From a bacterium (lineage in GTDB: Bacteria > Hydrothermota > UBA3072 > JAPDKE01): DNA of 51,282 nucleotides. Within the stretch, counting starts at the first letter, position 1. Each line of letters opens with the position of its first letter. Where the stretch lies: NCBI GenBank assembly GCA_029258725.1, contig JAPDKE010000046.1:1-51282 (forward strand), in the 5' to 3' direction. The position numbers and the translations under genes are program-made. Shown here piece by piece: positions 8,072 through 14,924 of the stretch. The notes under the pieces are model-generated. The model was not told the DNA's origin. It ran no database searches and worked only from the letters and a program-made list of their open reading frames with translations.

Positions 8072-8988
8072 TCTCCCCCCTCAAACCTCTCGTATGCCTG
8101 AACTATCTTTTTTACAAGTTTGTGCCTTACAACATCCCTTTCAGTGAGATATATGAATTCAACCTCGTCTATTCCGTGAAGAATACGCTGAACCTCTACA
8201 AGACCGGATGGCGTTCCAGGAGGGAGGTCTATCTGGGTTATATCTCCTGTGACAACAGCCTTTGAATTTTCTCCTATTCGGGTGAGCAACATCTTCATCT
8301 GGAGGTGGGTTGTGTTCTGTGCCTCATCAAGGATGATGAATGCATCGTTTAAGGTTCTTCCACGCATAAATGCGAGTGGTGCAATTTCAATCACACCTGT
8401 ATCAAGATATCTTTTTATCCTGTCTCCCGGGAGCATGTCGTAAAGGGCATCGTAAAGAGGTCTAAGATACGGGTCAACCTTTTCCTTAAAGTTTCCGGGA
8501 AGGTATCCAAGGCTCTCTCCTGCCTCAACAGCAGGTCTTGTCAGGATTATTCTCCCATATCTTCTTGAAAGCAGTCCCTCAACCGCCTTTGCAACTGCAA
8601 GATAGGTTTTTCCGGTTCCTGCAGGACCTATTGAGAACACAACCAGTGCACGTTCTATTGCCTCTATGTACTTACGCTGCCCCTCACTCCGGGGGAAAAT
8701 CTTCTTTTTAGGGGTTATTATAACGTGTTCCTCATCGTGGACTGTGACTCCAAGGATGTATTCAATTCTTTCTCTGTTAAGCCCGGAGCGCCTTGCAGCC
8801 TCAATGAGTTCCTCCATCACCTTCTTTGACTCAATAACGTGACTCTCATCTCCGCTCAGGATAAGGGTATCACCGCGCACAACAAGCCTTATCCCGAGCC
8901 TCTCCTCAAGGAGTTTCAGGTTTTCGTCATTTGCTCCGAGCAAATTTACAGGGGATAATCCTTTAAGGGGGATTTCCTCTTTAACCAT
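8068..8988 (-). CDS. phoH: PhoH-family ATPase
   Basis: This PhoH-like P-loop ATPase has 306 residues. An N-terminal KH-like segment (about 10-75) precedes the ATPase domain. Walker A is GPAGTGKTYLAV near residue 117, and Walker B is the FIILDEAQNTTHLQMKMLLTRIG stretch near 215. The sensor-like VVTGDITQIDLP follows. The family is linked to RNA metabolism and typically lies immediately upstream of the PgpH-ybeY pair, as here. The start ATG at 8988 has no purine-rich ribosome site directly upstream; instead a GC-rich hairpin lies 7-30 nt in front of it. It is separated from the LysM gene by 39 nt and overlaps the next gene by 4 nt. Confidence 0.95.
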   Translation of the reverse strand: MVKEEIPLKGLSPVNLLGANDENLKLLEERLGIRLVVRGDTLILSGDESHVIESKKVMEELIEAARRSGLNRERIEYILGVTVHDEEHVIITPKKKIFPRSEGQRKYIEAIERALVVFSIGPAGTGKTYLAVAKAVEGLLSRRYGRIILTRPAVEAGESLGYLPGNFKEKVDPYLRPLYDALYDMLPGDRIKRYLDTGVIEIAPLAFMRGRTLNDAFIILDEAQNTTHLQMKMLLTRIGENSKAVVTGDITQIDLPPGTPSGLVEVQRILHGIDEVEFIYLTERDVVRHKLVKKIVQAYERFEGGE

Positions 8989-8995
8989 ACTGAGA

Positions 8996-9018
8996 GGGGA
9001 GCCCTGCCCGGGCCCCCC
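8996..9018 (-). promoter_or_regulatory. GC-rich hairpin in front of phoH
   Basis: GGGG-A-GCCC (8996-9004) pairs with GGGC-C-CCCC (9010-9018) around a 5-nt loop, with one mismatch. It fills most of the gap between the LysM gene stop and the phoH start. On the minus strand there is no U-run after it, so it is not a standard terminator. It may limit phoH translation, stabilise an upstream mRNA end, or act as a processing site between the abundant envelope genes and phoH. Confidence 0.4.
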
Positions 9019-9027
9019 TTATAACCT

Positions 9028-9459
9028 TTATGGTCTTGGTATCCTGAGCTTCCAGCCGGGATATATAAGGTTTGGGTCCTTGATAAGGTGTTTGTTTGCG
9101 TTGTATATATCTCTCCATCTTCTGTAATTCCCGTGCCCATAAACCTCAGGATACTCCGCAAGTTTGGAGAGCCAGTCTCCAGGCTTCACCACATACCAGC
9201 TTCTCTCTTCAAGTTCCTGTTTGAGACGCTCAATCTCTGCCCTGAGTTCCTCAATCTTCTTCTCTAGTTCAGCAACCTCACTCCTGAGTGCCTCTGCCTG
9301 GGACCTGAGGTTGTCAACCTCTCCCTTGAGGGTCGCCTCTTCCTGAGTGTACTTCTCAATCAGTGCCTGTGCCTCATCAAATGTCTTCGGGGTCTCATCC
9401 TCCTGGGCGTAGAGAGCGAAAACAAAGAGTGGGAGCATTAAAAGCACAAACCTCTTCAT
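9028..9459 (-). CDS. Secreted coiled-coil protein with C-terminal LysM domain
   Basis: The 143-residue protein begins with a signal peptide (MKRFVLLMLPLFVFALYAQ, probable cleavage after residue ~18). A long heptad-rich coiled coil follows (about residues 25-88, rich in E, L and K). The C terminus is a LysM-like domain, WYVVKPGDWLSKLAEYPEVYG ... WRDIYNANKHLIKDPNLIYPGWKLRIPRP, which would bind peptidoglycan. A good ribosome site (GGGAGGA) precedes the start. It lies between a coiled-coil lipoprotein gene and phoH. By inference it bridges the envelope: LysM on the cell wall, coiled coil as partner-binding spacer, perhaps pairing with the lipoprotein encoded just upstream. Confidence 0.85.
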   Translation of the reverse strand: MKRFVLLMLPLFVFALYAQEDETPKTFDEAQALIEKYTQEEATLKGEVDNLRSQAEALRSEVAELEKKIEELRAEIERLKQELEERSWYVVKPGDWLSKLAEYPEVYGHGNYRRWRDIYNANKHLIKDPNLIYPGWKLRIPRP

Positions 9460-9470
9460 TCCATCCTCCC

Positions 9471-9716
9471 TTATTTAAGTTTTTCCTCAAGTTCAAGCTT
9501 TTCCTGCTCAAGCTTCTTCAACTCCTCCTGGAGCTGCTCCTTCTCCTGGGTCAGTTTCTGAATCTCCTCCTCAAGGCTCTTCTTTTCACCCTGGAGGACC
9601 TCAACAGCCTTCTTCTTGGTCTCCAGCTCCTCAAGCTGTTCCTTGGTAGGCTTTTTGGGACCACACCCTGCAATAAGACCCAGCAGGGCAAGCCCTATCA
9701 CGAACCTCTTCCACAT
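9471..9716 (-). CDS. Small coiled-coil lipoprotein
   Basis: The start is placed at the ATG at 9716, which has a strong ribosome site (AAAGGAGGTGAAT). A longer frame upstream would run through the promoter. The 81-residue protein starts MWKRFVIGLALLGLIAGC, a lipoprotein signal with lipobox LIAGC, so the mature lipoprotein begins at Cys18. The remainder is almost entirely a charged heptad coiled coil (E/K/L-rich). It resembles Lpp-like or YbgF-like spacer lipoproteins in style but is not clearly homologous. It is the first gene of the minus-strand operon, and the LysM coiled-coil protein is encoded 11 nt downstream. An envelope-tethering role is inferred. Confidence 0.8.
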   Translation of the reverse strand: MWKRFVIGLALLGLIAGCGPKKPTKEQLEELETKKKAVEVLQGEKKSLEEEIQKLTQEKEQLQEELKKLEQEKLELEEKLK

Positions 9717-9741
9717 ATTCACCTCCTTTGGCTTTTTCCAG

Positions 9742-9770
9742 AATATAAAAAATTTGAGCAGGAATGTCAA
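9742..9770 (-). promoter_or_regulatory. Sigma-70-type promoter of the lipoprotein/LysM/phoH operon
   Basis: On the minus strand TTGACA (9770-9765), a 17-nt spacer and TATATT (9747-9742). This is a near-perfect consensus with optimal spacing. It predicts a transcript starting about 20 nt upstream of the lipoprotein start, leaving room for the visible ribosome-binding site. Confidence 0.8.
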
Positions 9771-9808
9771 GGGGTGAAAAAGGCTCCTGTGACTGGTGTG
9801 TGATCTGT

Positions 9809-9825
9809 CCAGGGATAGTCCCTGG
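9809..9825. promoter_or_regulatory. Palindrome between divergent promoters, possible operator
   Basis: CCAGGGA-TAG-TCCCTGG is a perfect 7-bp inverted repeat with a 3-nt centre. It sits about 40 nt from each of two divergent promoters (9742-9770 minus, 9862-9890 plus). This is a plausible repressor or activator site. No dedicated regulator gene is adjacent. Confidence 0.35.
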
Positions 9826-9861
9826 CATTCATTTTCGTGCCTTCATCCATAAAGACCTGAC

Positions 9862-9890
9862 TTGACTTTTTGCTGTTTTGTTTTTATCAT
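9862..9890 (+). promoter_or_regulatory. Sigma-70-type promoter giving a probable leaderless transcript
   Basis: TTGACT at 9862-9867, 17-nt spacer, TATCAT at 9885-9890. The ATG of the CBS-pair gene is at 9897, 6 nt after the -10, so transcription should begin at or beside the start codon. No ribosome-binding site is present. Confidence 0.75.
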
Positions 9891-9896
9891 TAAAAT

Positions 9897-10310
9897 ATGA
9901 AGGTGAGAGAGTTCATGGAAGAGACAGGGGTTACACTGAGGAGAAACCAGAGCCTCAAGGAGGCGGCAAGGATATTTGTGGAGGAGGGGAGGCACATTCT
10001 CCCGGTGGTGGATGAGGATGGGAACTTCATAGGGATTGTGAGGAAGATGGACCTCATATGGCCCTTCATTCCCTACTATGAAGGAGAACCCCTCAATCCA
10101 GGTTCCCTCTCGGACGAGGATGCAAGGCTCTATCTTGTTGAGGATGTTATGGAATGGGATGTTCCCACGGTTTCCCCGGAAGACGATCTGGCAAAGGCAG
10201 CAGCACTGCTTGGAAGGGAAGGGTTTGAGAGTATCCCCGTGGTTGAAGAAGGAAAGTTTGTTGGAATAATAACAGCAACGGCAATCTGTCGTGCATTCTT
10301 CTTCCCCTGA
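9897..10310 (+). CDS. Tandem CBS-domain protein
   Basis: The protein has 137 residues and consists of two CBS domains only. CBS1 covers about residues 1-60 (VREFMEETGVTLRRNQSLKEAARIFVEEGRHILPVVDEDG ... GIVRKMDL). CBS2 covers about 80-135 (VEDVMEWDVPTVSPEDDLAKAAALLGREGFESIPVVEEGKFVGIITATAI). Such stand-alone pairs bind adenine nucleotides and often regulate partner proteins; the partner is unknown. It is the first gene of a small operon with trmI and slyD, and its end overlaps the trmI start by 20 nt. The start follows the promoter directly with no ribosome site, so the mRNA is probably leaderless. Confidence 0.85.
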   Translation: MKVREFMEETGVTLRRNQSLKEAARIFVEEGRHILPVVDEDGNFIGIVRKMDLIWPFIPYYEGEPLNPGSLSDEDARLYLVEDVMEWDVPTVSPEDDLAKAAALLGREGFESIPVVEEGKFVGIITATAICRAFFFP

Positions 10311-11082
10311 TTATTTGAAAGAGGGAGATTCCTTTATCCTCTATCATCCCGAAGGAAACTTCCTTTTATTTTATTCCCCAGGTAAAAAATTCCATACCCA
10401 TCTTGGAGAGGTTGTATTTTCTGAAAAAATTTCCTATGGAGACCCTGTTGTATCCTCAAAGGGAGAGACATTTTACATTCTCCATCCCAACATGGTTGAC
10501 CTTTCCATGAAGGTTAAGAGAAAGACAACCATAATATATCCCAAGGAGGCGGGACTTATCCTGCTTGAACTTGGAGTGAAATGCGGGGCGGTGGTTGGTG
10601 AGGTCGGGACAGGAAGCGGGGCACTTACATTTATCCTTGCCTCTGTTGTGGGAAAGGAAGGGAAGGTTTACACATTTGAAAGAAGAAAGGAGTTCCTTGA
10701 AAATGCAAGGGAGAATCTTAAAAGGTACGGGGACTTCCCCTGGGTTGAGTGGGTTGAGAGGGATGTTGAGGTTGAGGGATTTGGGATAACAGGTCTTGAT
10801 GCTCTTTTTTTAGATGTTCCCGAACCATGGAGACTCGTTTCCCATGCCTTTGAGGCATTAAAAGGGGGAAGAACCCTTGGTTCCCTGAGCCCCAATCTTG
10901 AGCAGGTTAAACTCACCCATGAGGCGATGAAAAAGGAGGGGTTCACGAGGCTCAGGGTTTATGAAGTCCTCCAGCGTGAAATCATGATAAGACCGGAGGG
11001 GACAAGACCCCGGGAGAGGGGAATTCTCCATACAGGGTATCTCCTCTTCGGCGAAAAAACCAACAAAAAGGAGCCATTATGA
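10291..11082 (+). CDS. trmI: tRNA (adenine-N1)-methyltransferase, TrmI type
   Basis: It would form m1A at position 58 in the T-loop of tRNAs, using SAM. The 263-residue protein has an N-terminal beta domain (about 10-75, with ...THLGEVVFSEKISYGDPVVSSKGETFYILHPN) and a Rossmann methyltransferase domain. SAM-binding motif I is GEVGTGSGALTFILA near residue 107. LDALFLDVPEPWR near 165 is the motif IV region (D-x-P) typical of TrmI, followed by GRTLGSLSPNLEQV. The start used is GTG at 10291, inside the CBS gene; a TTG at 10315 is also possible. No clear ribosome site is visible for either, which suggests translational coupling. The C-terminal stop overlaps the slyD start by 4 nt. Confidence 0.9.
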   Translation: MHSSSPDYLKEGDSFILYHPEGNFLLFYSPGKKFHTHLGEVVFSEKISYGDPVVSSKGETFYILHPNMVDLSMKVKRKTTIIYPKEAGLILLELGVKCGAVVGEVGTGSGALTFILASVVGKEGKVYTFERRKEFLENARENLKRYGDFPWVEWVERDVEVEGFGITGLDALFLDVPEPWRLVSHAFEALKGGRTLGSLSPNLEQVKLTHEAMKKEGFTRLRVYEVLQREIMIRPEGTRPRERGILHTGYLLFGEKTNKKEPL

Positions 11083-11522
11083 ACATCACAAAGGACTGCC
11101 TTGTGGTTATTGATTACATCCTCATGGACGAGGATGGAAATGTGATTGAGTCAACCTATGAGAAGGAGCCGTATTCCTACGTTCACGGGCACAACGAGAT
11201 AATAAAAGGGGTTGAGCGCGCACTTGAAGGACACGAGCCCGGGGATGAGATAGAGATAGAACTTGAACCCGGTGATGCATTTGGAGAATATGACCCGGGA
11301 CTTGTTGAGATGGTTGACAGGGCATTCTTCCCCGAGGATGCGGAACTTGAGCCAGGAACAGAGTATATAATGCAGGACAGGGAGGGGAGACTTATTCCCT
11401 TTACCATCAAAAAAATTGAGGGGAATGAGGTTTACTGCGACTTCAATCACCCCCTCGCAGGAAAGAAGGTAAAATTTAAAATAACAGTGAGGGAGGTAAG
11501 ACAGCTCAATCCAGAGCCATAA
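11079..11522 (+). CDS. slyD: FKBP-type peptidyl-prolyl isomerase, SlyD family
   Basis: This 147-residue protein has the FKBP core interrupted by the insert-in-flap (IF) chaperone domain. Key segments are VVIDYILMDEDGNVIEST, the GHNEIIKGVERALEGHEPGDEIEIELEPGDAFGEYD flap, and CDFNHPLAGKKVKFKITVREVR, all hallmarks of SlyD. It lacks the long histidine- and cysteine-rich metal-binding C-terminal tail of the E. coli protein, which is common outside proteobacteria. The likely role is folding chaperone and prolyl isomerase in the cytoplasm; no signal peptide is seen. It is the last gene of the CBS-trmI-slyD group and overlaps trmI by 4 nt. Confidence 0.92.
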   Translation: MNITKDCLVVIDYILMDEDGNVIESTYEKEPYSYVHGHNEIIKGVERALEGHEPGDEIEIELEPGDAFGEYDPGLVEMVDRAFFPEDAELEPGTEYIMQDREGRLIPFTIKKIEGNEVYCDFNHPLAGKKVKFKITVREVRQLNPEP

Positions 11523-11540
11523 ACCGGATAATTTTTAAAC

Positions 11541-11568
11541 TTGACTTTAATAAAAACCTGGTTAAAAT
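11541..11568 (+). promoter_or_regulatory. Sigma-70-type promoter giving a probable leaderless transcript
   Basis: TTGACT at 11541-11546, 16-nt spacer, TAAAAT at 11563-11568. The GTG start of the DUF4143 ATPase is at 11575, 6 nt downstream, and no ribosome site lies between. Confidence 0.65.
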
Positions 11569-11574
11569 TGAAGT

Positions 11575-12828
11575 GTGGTGATAAAAAGGTGCCTGCTTCA
11601 TGAGTTGAAAAAGCATCTTTCCAGGAGGGAGATAAGTTTTGTGGTTGGACCCCGTCAGGCGGGGAAGACAACGCTTCTGCTCCTTCTGAAAGATTTTCTG
11701 GAGAAGGAGGGGAAGCGCACGGTATTTTTTAATCTTGATATTGAATCTCATAAGGTGCACTTTAAATCTCAATCATCCTTGCTCAGGAAGATAGAACTGG
11801 AAATAGGGAAAAGGGAAGGATATGTGTTTATAGATGAGATACAGAGGAAGGAAAATGCAGGGGTGTTCCTCAAGGGGTTGTATGATATGGGGCTTCCCTA
11901 CAAGTTTATAGTTTCGGGCTCGGGGAGTGTGGAGTTAAAACAGGAAATATACGAGTCTCTTGCTGGAAGAAAAAGGATTTTTGAACTTACAACCCTTTCT
12001 TTTAAGGAATTTGTGAATTTCAGGACGGATTACAGATATGAGGAAAAAATCCTGGAGTTTTTTGAAGTGGAACCGGAGAGAGGAAGGGAATTGCTGGAAG
12101 AATACCTTGGCTTCGGGGGATATCCCCGTGTTGTGCTGGAGGAGGAGTTTTCAGAGAAACTGTATGAGATGGAGGAAATATACCAGAGTTATATAGAAAA
12201 AGATATAACATGGCTCCTGAGGGTAAAGAAAACGGATGCGTTCAGTAATCTTGTTAAAATCCTTGCTGCGCGTATTGGTTCGGTTTTCAATTACTCACAG
12301 GTTGCATCTTCTCTTGGTCTCTCTTTTCAAACCCTGAAGGAATATCTGTGGTTTCTGGAAAAAACCTTTGTTATTTGCAGGGTTTCTCCTTATTTCAGGA
12401 ATATAGAAAAGGAGATAACCAAGGCACCGGTATTCTATTTTTACGACCTGGGGATGAGAAATTTTGCTCTTGGCGTATTTGGACATCCAGAGGAAAGAGG
12501 ATTTCTTTTTCAGAATTTTGTATTTAACCTTCTGAAACAGTATATACGTGGAACGCCCTTCCGTATCTGTTACTGGAGAACGGCAAATGGAGCAGAGGTG
12601 GATTTTGTGATAGACACGGGAAGAAGCCCATTGCCTGTTGAGGTGAAATATCAGAGGATGAAGACTCCGGGTATAACCAGGTCTCTCAGGAGTTTTATAA
12701 AGCACTATAAACCAGAAAAGGCATTCGTGGTGAATCTTGACCTGGAGAGCAGGATTGAGGTGGAGAATACCACAGTATATATATTGCCTTACTATCGCCT
12801 TCTTGAAAATCCTTTTTTTGATACCTAA
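11575..12828 (+). CDS. AAA-family ATPase with DUF4143 domain
   Basis: The protein has 417 residues. The N-terminal AAA_14 ATPase domain (about 15-150) has Walker A VVGPRQAGKTTLLLLL and Walker B GYVFIDEIQRKENAG, followed by GSGSVELKQEIYESLAGRKRIFELTTLSFKEF, typical of this family. The DUF4143 part (about 200-380) ends in a restriction-fold-like segment, CYWRTANGAEVDFVID ... LPVEVKYQRMK. These proteins are common mobile accessory ATPases of unknown function, often patchily distributed. The start is GTG at 11575 (a second GTG follows immediately). It stands alone behind its own promoter. It opens a stretch (to ~14770) that looks more AT-rich than its neighbours, which is compatible with acquisition by transfer. 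Confidence 0.88.
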   Translation: MVIKRCLLHELKKHLSRREISFVVGPRQAGKTTLLLLLKDFLEKEGKRTVFFNLDIESHKVHFKSQSSLLRKIELEIGKREGYVFIDEIQRKENAGVFLKGLYDMGLPYKFIVSGSGSVELKQEIYESLAGRKRIFELTTLSFKEFVNFRTDYRYEEKILEFFEVEPERGRELLEEYLGFGGYPRVVLEEEFSEKLYEMEEIYQSYIEKDITWLLRVKKTDAFSNLVKILAARIGSVFNYSQVASSLGLSFQTLKEYLWFLEKTFVICRVSPYFRNIEKEITKAPVFYFYDLGMRNFALGVFGHPEERGFLFQNFVFNLLKQYIRGTPFRICYWRTANGAEVDFVIDTGRSPLPVEVKYQRMKTPGITRSLRSFIKHYKPEKAFVVNLDLESRIEVENTTVYILPYYRLLENPFFDT

Positions 12829-12913
12829 TCCCAAATGGGTTTTTTGTCAAAAAATGTCTGATATTAGAGCTACCGTTTTTAATAAGATTTTTGATTTTCA
12901 TGTGCGCCTGCTG

Positions 12914-12942
12914 TTGACAGAAGGGTGTTTGGGAGTTATTAT
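12914..12942 (+). promoter_or_regulatory. Sigma-70-type promoter of the protease gene
   Basis: TTGACA at 12914-12919, 17-nt spacer, TATTAT at 12937-12942. The predicted start of transcription lies about 18 nt before the ATG at 12967, leaving room for the ribosome site GGAGGGA. The preceding intergenic stretch (12829-12913) holds only a short CCCA-AA-TGGG hairpin with a T-run, a weak terminator candidate for the ATPase gene. Confidence 0.7.
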
Positions 12943-12966
12943 TTAATAAACATGGAGGGATAGAAG

Positions 12967-13911
12967 ATGAATAGAGAAAAAGCTTTACGGGTAAAAAATG
13001 CCCTTTCACAAGAAATACTTTTTCGGCCGGGTAATATTATAAAAACCGCAATGATTCCGGAGGGTTGGGATGTGGGGAGGGTTGTGGAAGAGGAGGAGCC
13101 TGTAAACGGTGTAGGGCTGATATATCAGAAAGGTACTTACGGTATTAAAATTTTTCTTGAGAAAAAAATAAAAATAAACACAGATGTAATTGCGGAATAT
13201 TTTGGGGTCCTTTCACATGAGATAAAGATAGAATGTATTGGTCGAATAGAATTCTTTTTCAACACCACTGCCAGGCATCGACCAGCTTTTCCGGGAGTCT
13301 CCATTGGACATCCGAGCATAACCGCAGGGACCTTTGGATGTCTGGTAGAGGATGACAGCGGTATTTATATATTAAGTAATAACCACGTCCTGGCGAATTT
13401 GAATAGAGCCTGTCGTGGTGATCCAATTTTACAGCCTGGGCCAGCAGATGGAGGAAAAATGGAAGACCAGATTGCAGAACTTACGGACTATGTACCTATA
13501 GATGTTCAGGGGATAAATTATGTAGATGCCGCCATAGCACAACCCCTGGATTATTCTGATGTTTTACCCGATATTCCATTTATAGGAAAAGTGAATGGAA
13601 TTACGCATGCTTTAATAGGAAAAAGAGTGGCAAAATACGGAAGAAGCACTGGATTTAGTGTGGGCAAAATCACAGCAAGGAATGTAGATATAAAAGTAAT
13701 GTTTAATGGGGTCCCCGTGTGGTTTTCAGACCAGATAGAAATCCGGGCGAGAGGAGAAATATTTTCTGCCCCGGGTGATTCAGGTGCCTTAGTGGTAGAA
13801 TATGATACACGGAGAGCTGTGGGAGTGTTATTTGCGGGAACAGGCAGGGGAGTCTCCTTTGCGAATCCTATCAGTGAGGTTTTAACCACTCTGGGGGTGA
13901 ATATCCTGTGA
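12967..13911 (+). CDS. Trypsin-like serine protease with N-terminal GVG-type domain
   Basis: The 314-residue protein has two parts. Residues ~1-100 form a small domain with PVNGVGLIYQKGTYGIKIFLEKK ... HEIKIECIGRIEFF. Residues ~110-314 form a chymotrypsin-fold protease with a complete triad: His140 in SNNHVLA, Asp187 in YVDAAIA, and Ser272 in APGDSGALVVE. The layout resembles bacterial/plant NAL1-like serine proteases. No signal peptide is seen, so it may act in the cytoplasm or be exported by another route. The next gene, overlapping by 4 nt, encodes a small protein that resembles the N-terminal domain alone. The start has a ribosome site (GGAGGGA) and its own promoter. Substrate unknown. Confidence 0.82.
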   Translation: MNREKALRVKNALSQEILFRPGNIIKTAMIPEGWDVGRVVEEEEPVNGVGLIYQKGTYGIKIFLEKKIKINTDVIAEYFGVLSHEIKIECIGRIEFFFNTTARHRPAFPGVSIGHPSITAGTFGCLVEDDSGIYILSNNHVLANLNRACRGDPILQPGPADGGKMEDQIAELTDYVPIDVQGINYVDAAIAQPLDYSDVLPDIPFIGKVNGITHALIGKRVAKYGRSTGFSVGKITARNVDIKVMFNGVPVWFSDQIEIRARGEIFSAPGDSGALVVEYDTRRAVGVLFAGTGRGVSFANPISEVLTTLGVNIL

Positions 13912-14117
13912 ATATCATGGAGGCAAGAGAAAAAATAAAGAAAAAGATAGAAAAATATCCAGAGGTTAACGGTGTGGGAATAAAAGAGGAGGATAACGAA
14001 CAGATCATAGTGGTATACCTTTCTTCAGAAAACAAATCTGTTAGAGAGAAGATCCCTCAGACAATAGAGGGAATAAAAATAAAAATAGAAGTGGTGGGAG
14101 AAATAAAACCGCTGTGA
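13908..14117 (+). CDS. Small stand-alone homologue of the protease N-terminal domain
   Basis: This encodes 69 residues: an N-terminal helix (AREKIKKKIEKYPE), then VNGVGIKEEDNEQIIVVYLSS and GIKIKIEVVGEIKPL. The pattern V-N-G-V-G-(I/L), followed by a beta strand ending in a charged turn and a final I-K-I-E-x-x-G-x-I strand, matches residues ~45-97 of the protease encoded immediately upstream (VNGVGLIYQ ... IKIECIGRIE). The start is GTG at 13908, overlapping the protease stop, or ATG at 13917; a G-rich ribosome site (GGGGGTGA) precedes both. By inference it could bind or inhibit the protease as a separate prodomain-like partner. No function is established. Confidence 0.7.
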   Translation: MNIMEAREKIKKKIEKYPEVNGVGIKEEDNEQIIVVYLSSENKSVREKIPQTIEGIKIKIEVVGEIKPL

Positions 14118-14132
14118 ATCTTCGTAAAAACC

Positions 14133-14161
14133 TTGACAGACCTGCAATATAAATGTATATT
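14133..14161 (+). promoter_or_regulatory. Sigma-70-type promoter of the 14243 gene
   Basis: TTGACA at 14133-14138, 17-nt spacer, TATATT at 14156-14161: full consensus hexamers apart from one base. The predicted leader is about 75 nt long and ends in the ribosome site AAGGAGGTG before the ATG at 14243. Confidence 0.75.
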
Positions 14162-14242
14162 TAGGCAGGGAATTTTTACATTAAGGATGAAAACGGTTAC
14201 TGGAGGGAGGATGAGATAGGCCCATAAAGAAGGAGGTGCCCT

Positions 14243-14770
14243 ATGCTTTTATTATTATTGCTTTCTCAAACAGGAATTGAGGAGTATTTTCCTCTCAATG
14301 TTGGAAATAAATGGGTATACCAGGTATATGTTCCTGTTTTAGAGCCTCATTTTTCCTTTGATTCTATGGTAGTGGTTGATAGAAAGGCATTTAAAGGAGA
14401 AGAATTCTATAAGGTGCTTTGGGGAGGAAGAACTTACTGGTTTTCTTACCATAATAATGAGCTCAGAGTATATCCATCCTCTGATTCTTTAAGAGGCAAT
14501 ATTCCCTTTGATACCTCTGATTATGATGTATGGCTTAAACTCCCTCTCGAATCTGGAAATGTTTTTTCTTACACGAAGAAAAATAAGTATAAAATTGTAT
14601 GCAGGGTATCAACGGAGAAAAATCTTTATACAGCAGGGGGAGAATTTAAGAATTGTATCAGGGTTTCAACCATGATGGGAGACATGTGGTTTGTAAAAGG
14701 TATCGGCGTTATTAAAATGAAAATGTCCCCATTTGATATAGAAATAGTAAGGTGGAATATTTCGGATTGA
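14243..14770 (+). CDS. Exported protein of unknown function
   Basis: This encodes 175 residues. The very short N-terminal hydrophobic stretch (MLLLLLLSQTG) may be a signal sequence, although it lacks positive charge. The mature part begins IEEYFPLNVGNKWVYQVY, an opening common in exported proteins of this kind of genome, and is rich in aromatic and beta-forming residues (WGGRTYWFSY, DVWLKLPLESGNVFSYT, VRVSTMMGDMWFVKGIGVIKMK). The start has a strong ribosome site (AAGGAGGTG) and its own promoter. It stands alone. I do not recognise the family; a periplasmic or outer-membrane-facing location is the best guess. Confidence 0.65.
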   Translation: MLLLLLLSQTGIEEYFPLNVGNKWVYQVYVPVLEPHFSFDSMVVVDRKAFKGEEFYKVLWGGRTYWFSYHNNELRVYPSSDSLRGNIPFDTSDYDVWLKLPLESGNVFSYTKKNKYKIVCRVSTEKNLYTAGGEFKNCIRVSTMMGDMWFVKGIGVIKMKMSPFDIEIVRWNISD

Positions 14771-14887
14771 TATAGGTCCTCAAACTTCCCCCAAGGGTTC
14801 TTTGTCAAAAAAGCCAGATTTTTTTACCGTGACAGTCATCCCACATCAAGAGAAAGGAAGCATTTCTGCCATACATGTTTTTTCTTA

Positions 14888-14916
14888 TTGACAGGAGGGG
14901 AAATATAGGATAAATT
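14888..14916 (+). promoter_or_regulatory. Sigma-70-type promoter giving a probable leaderless transcript
   Basis: TTGACA at 14888-14893, 17-nt spacer, TAAATT at 14911-14916. The thioesterase ATG is at 14925, 8 nt after the -10, with no ribosome site between. The upstream intergenic stretch (14771-14887) contains a TTCTTTGTCAAAAAA weak hairpin but no gene. Confidence 0.75.
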
Positions 14917-14924
14917 TTTACCAG

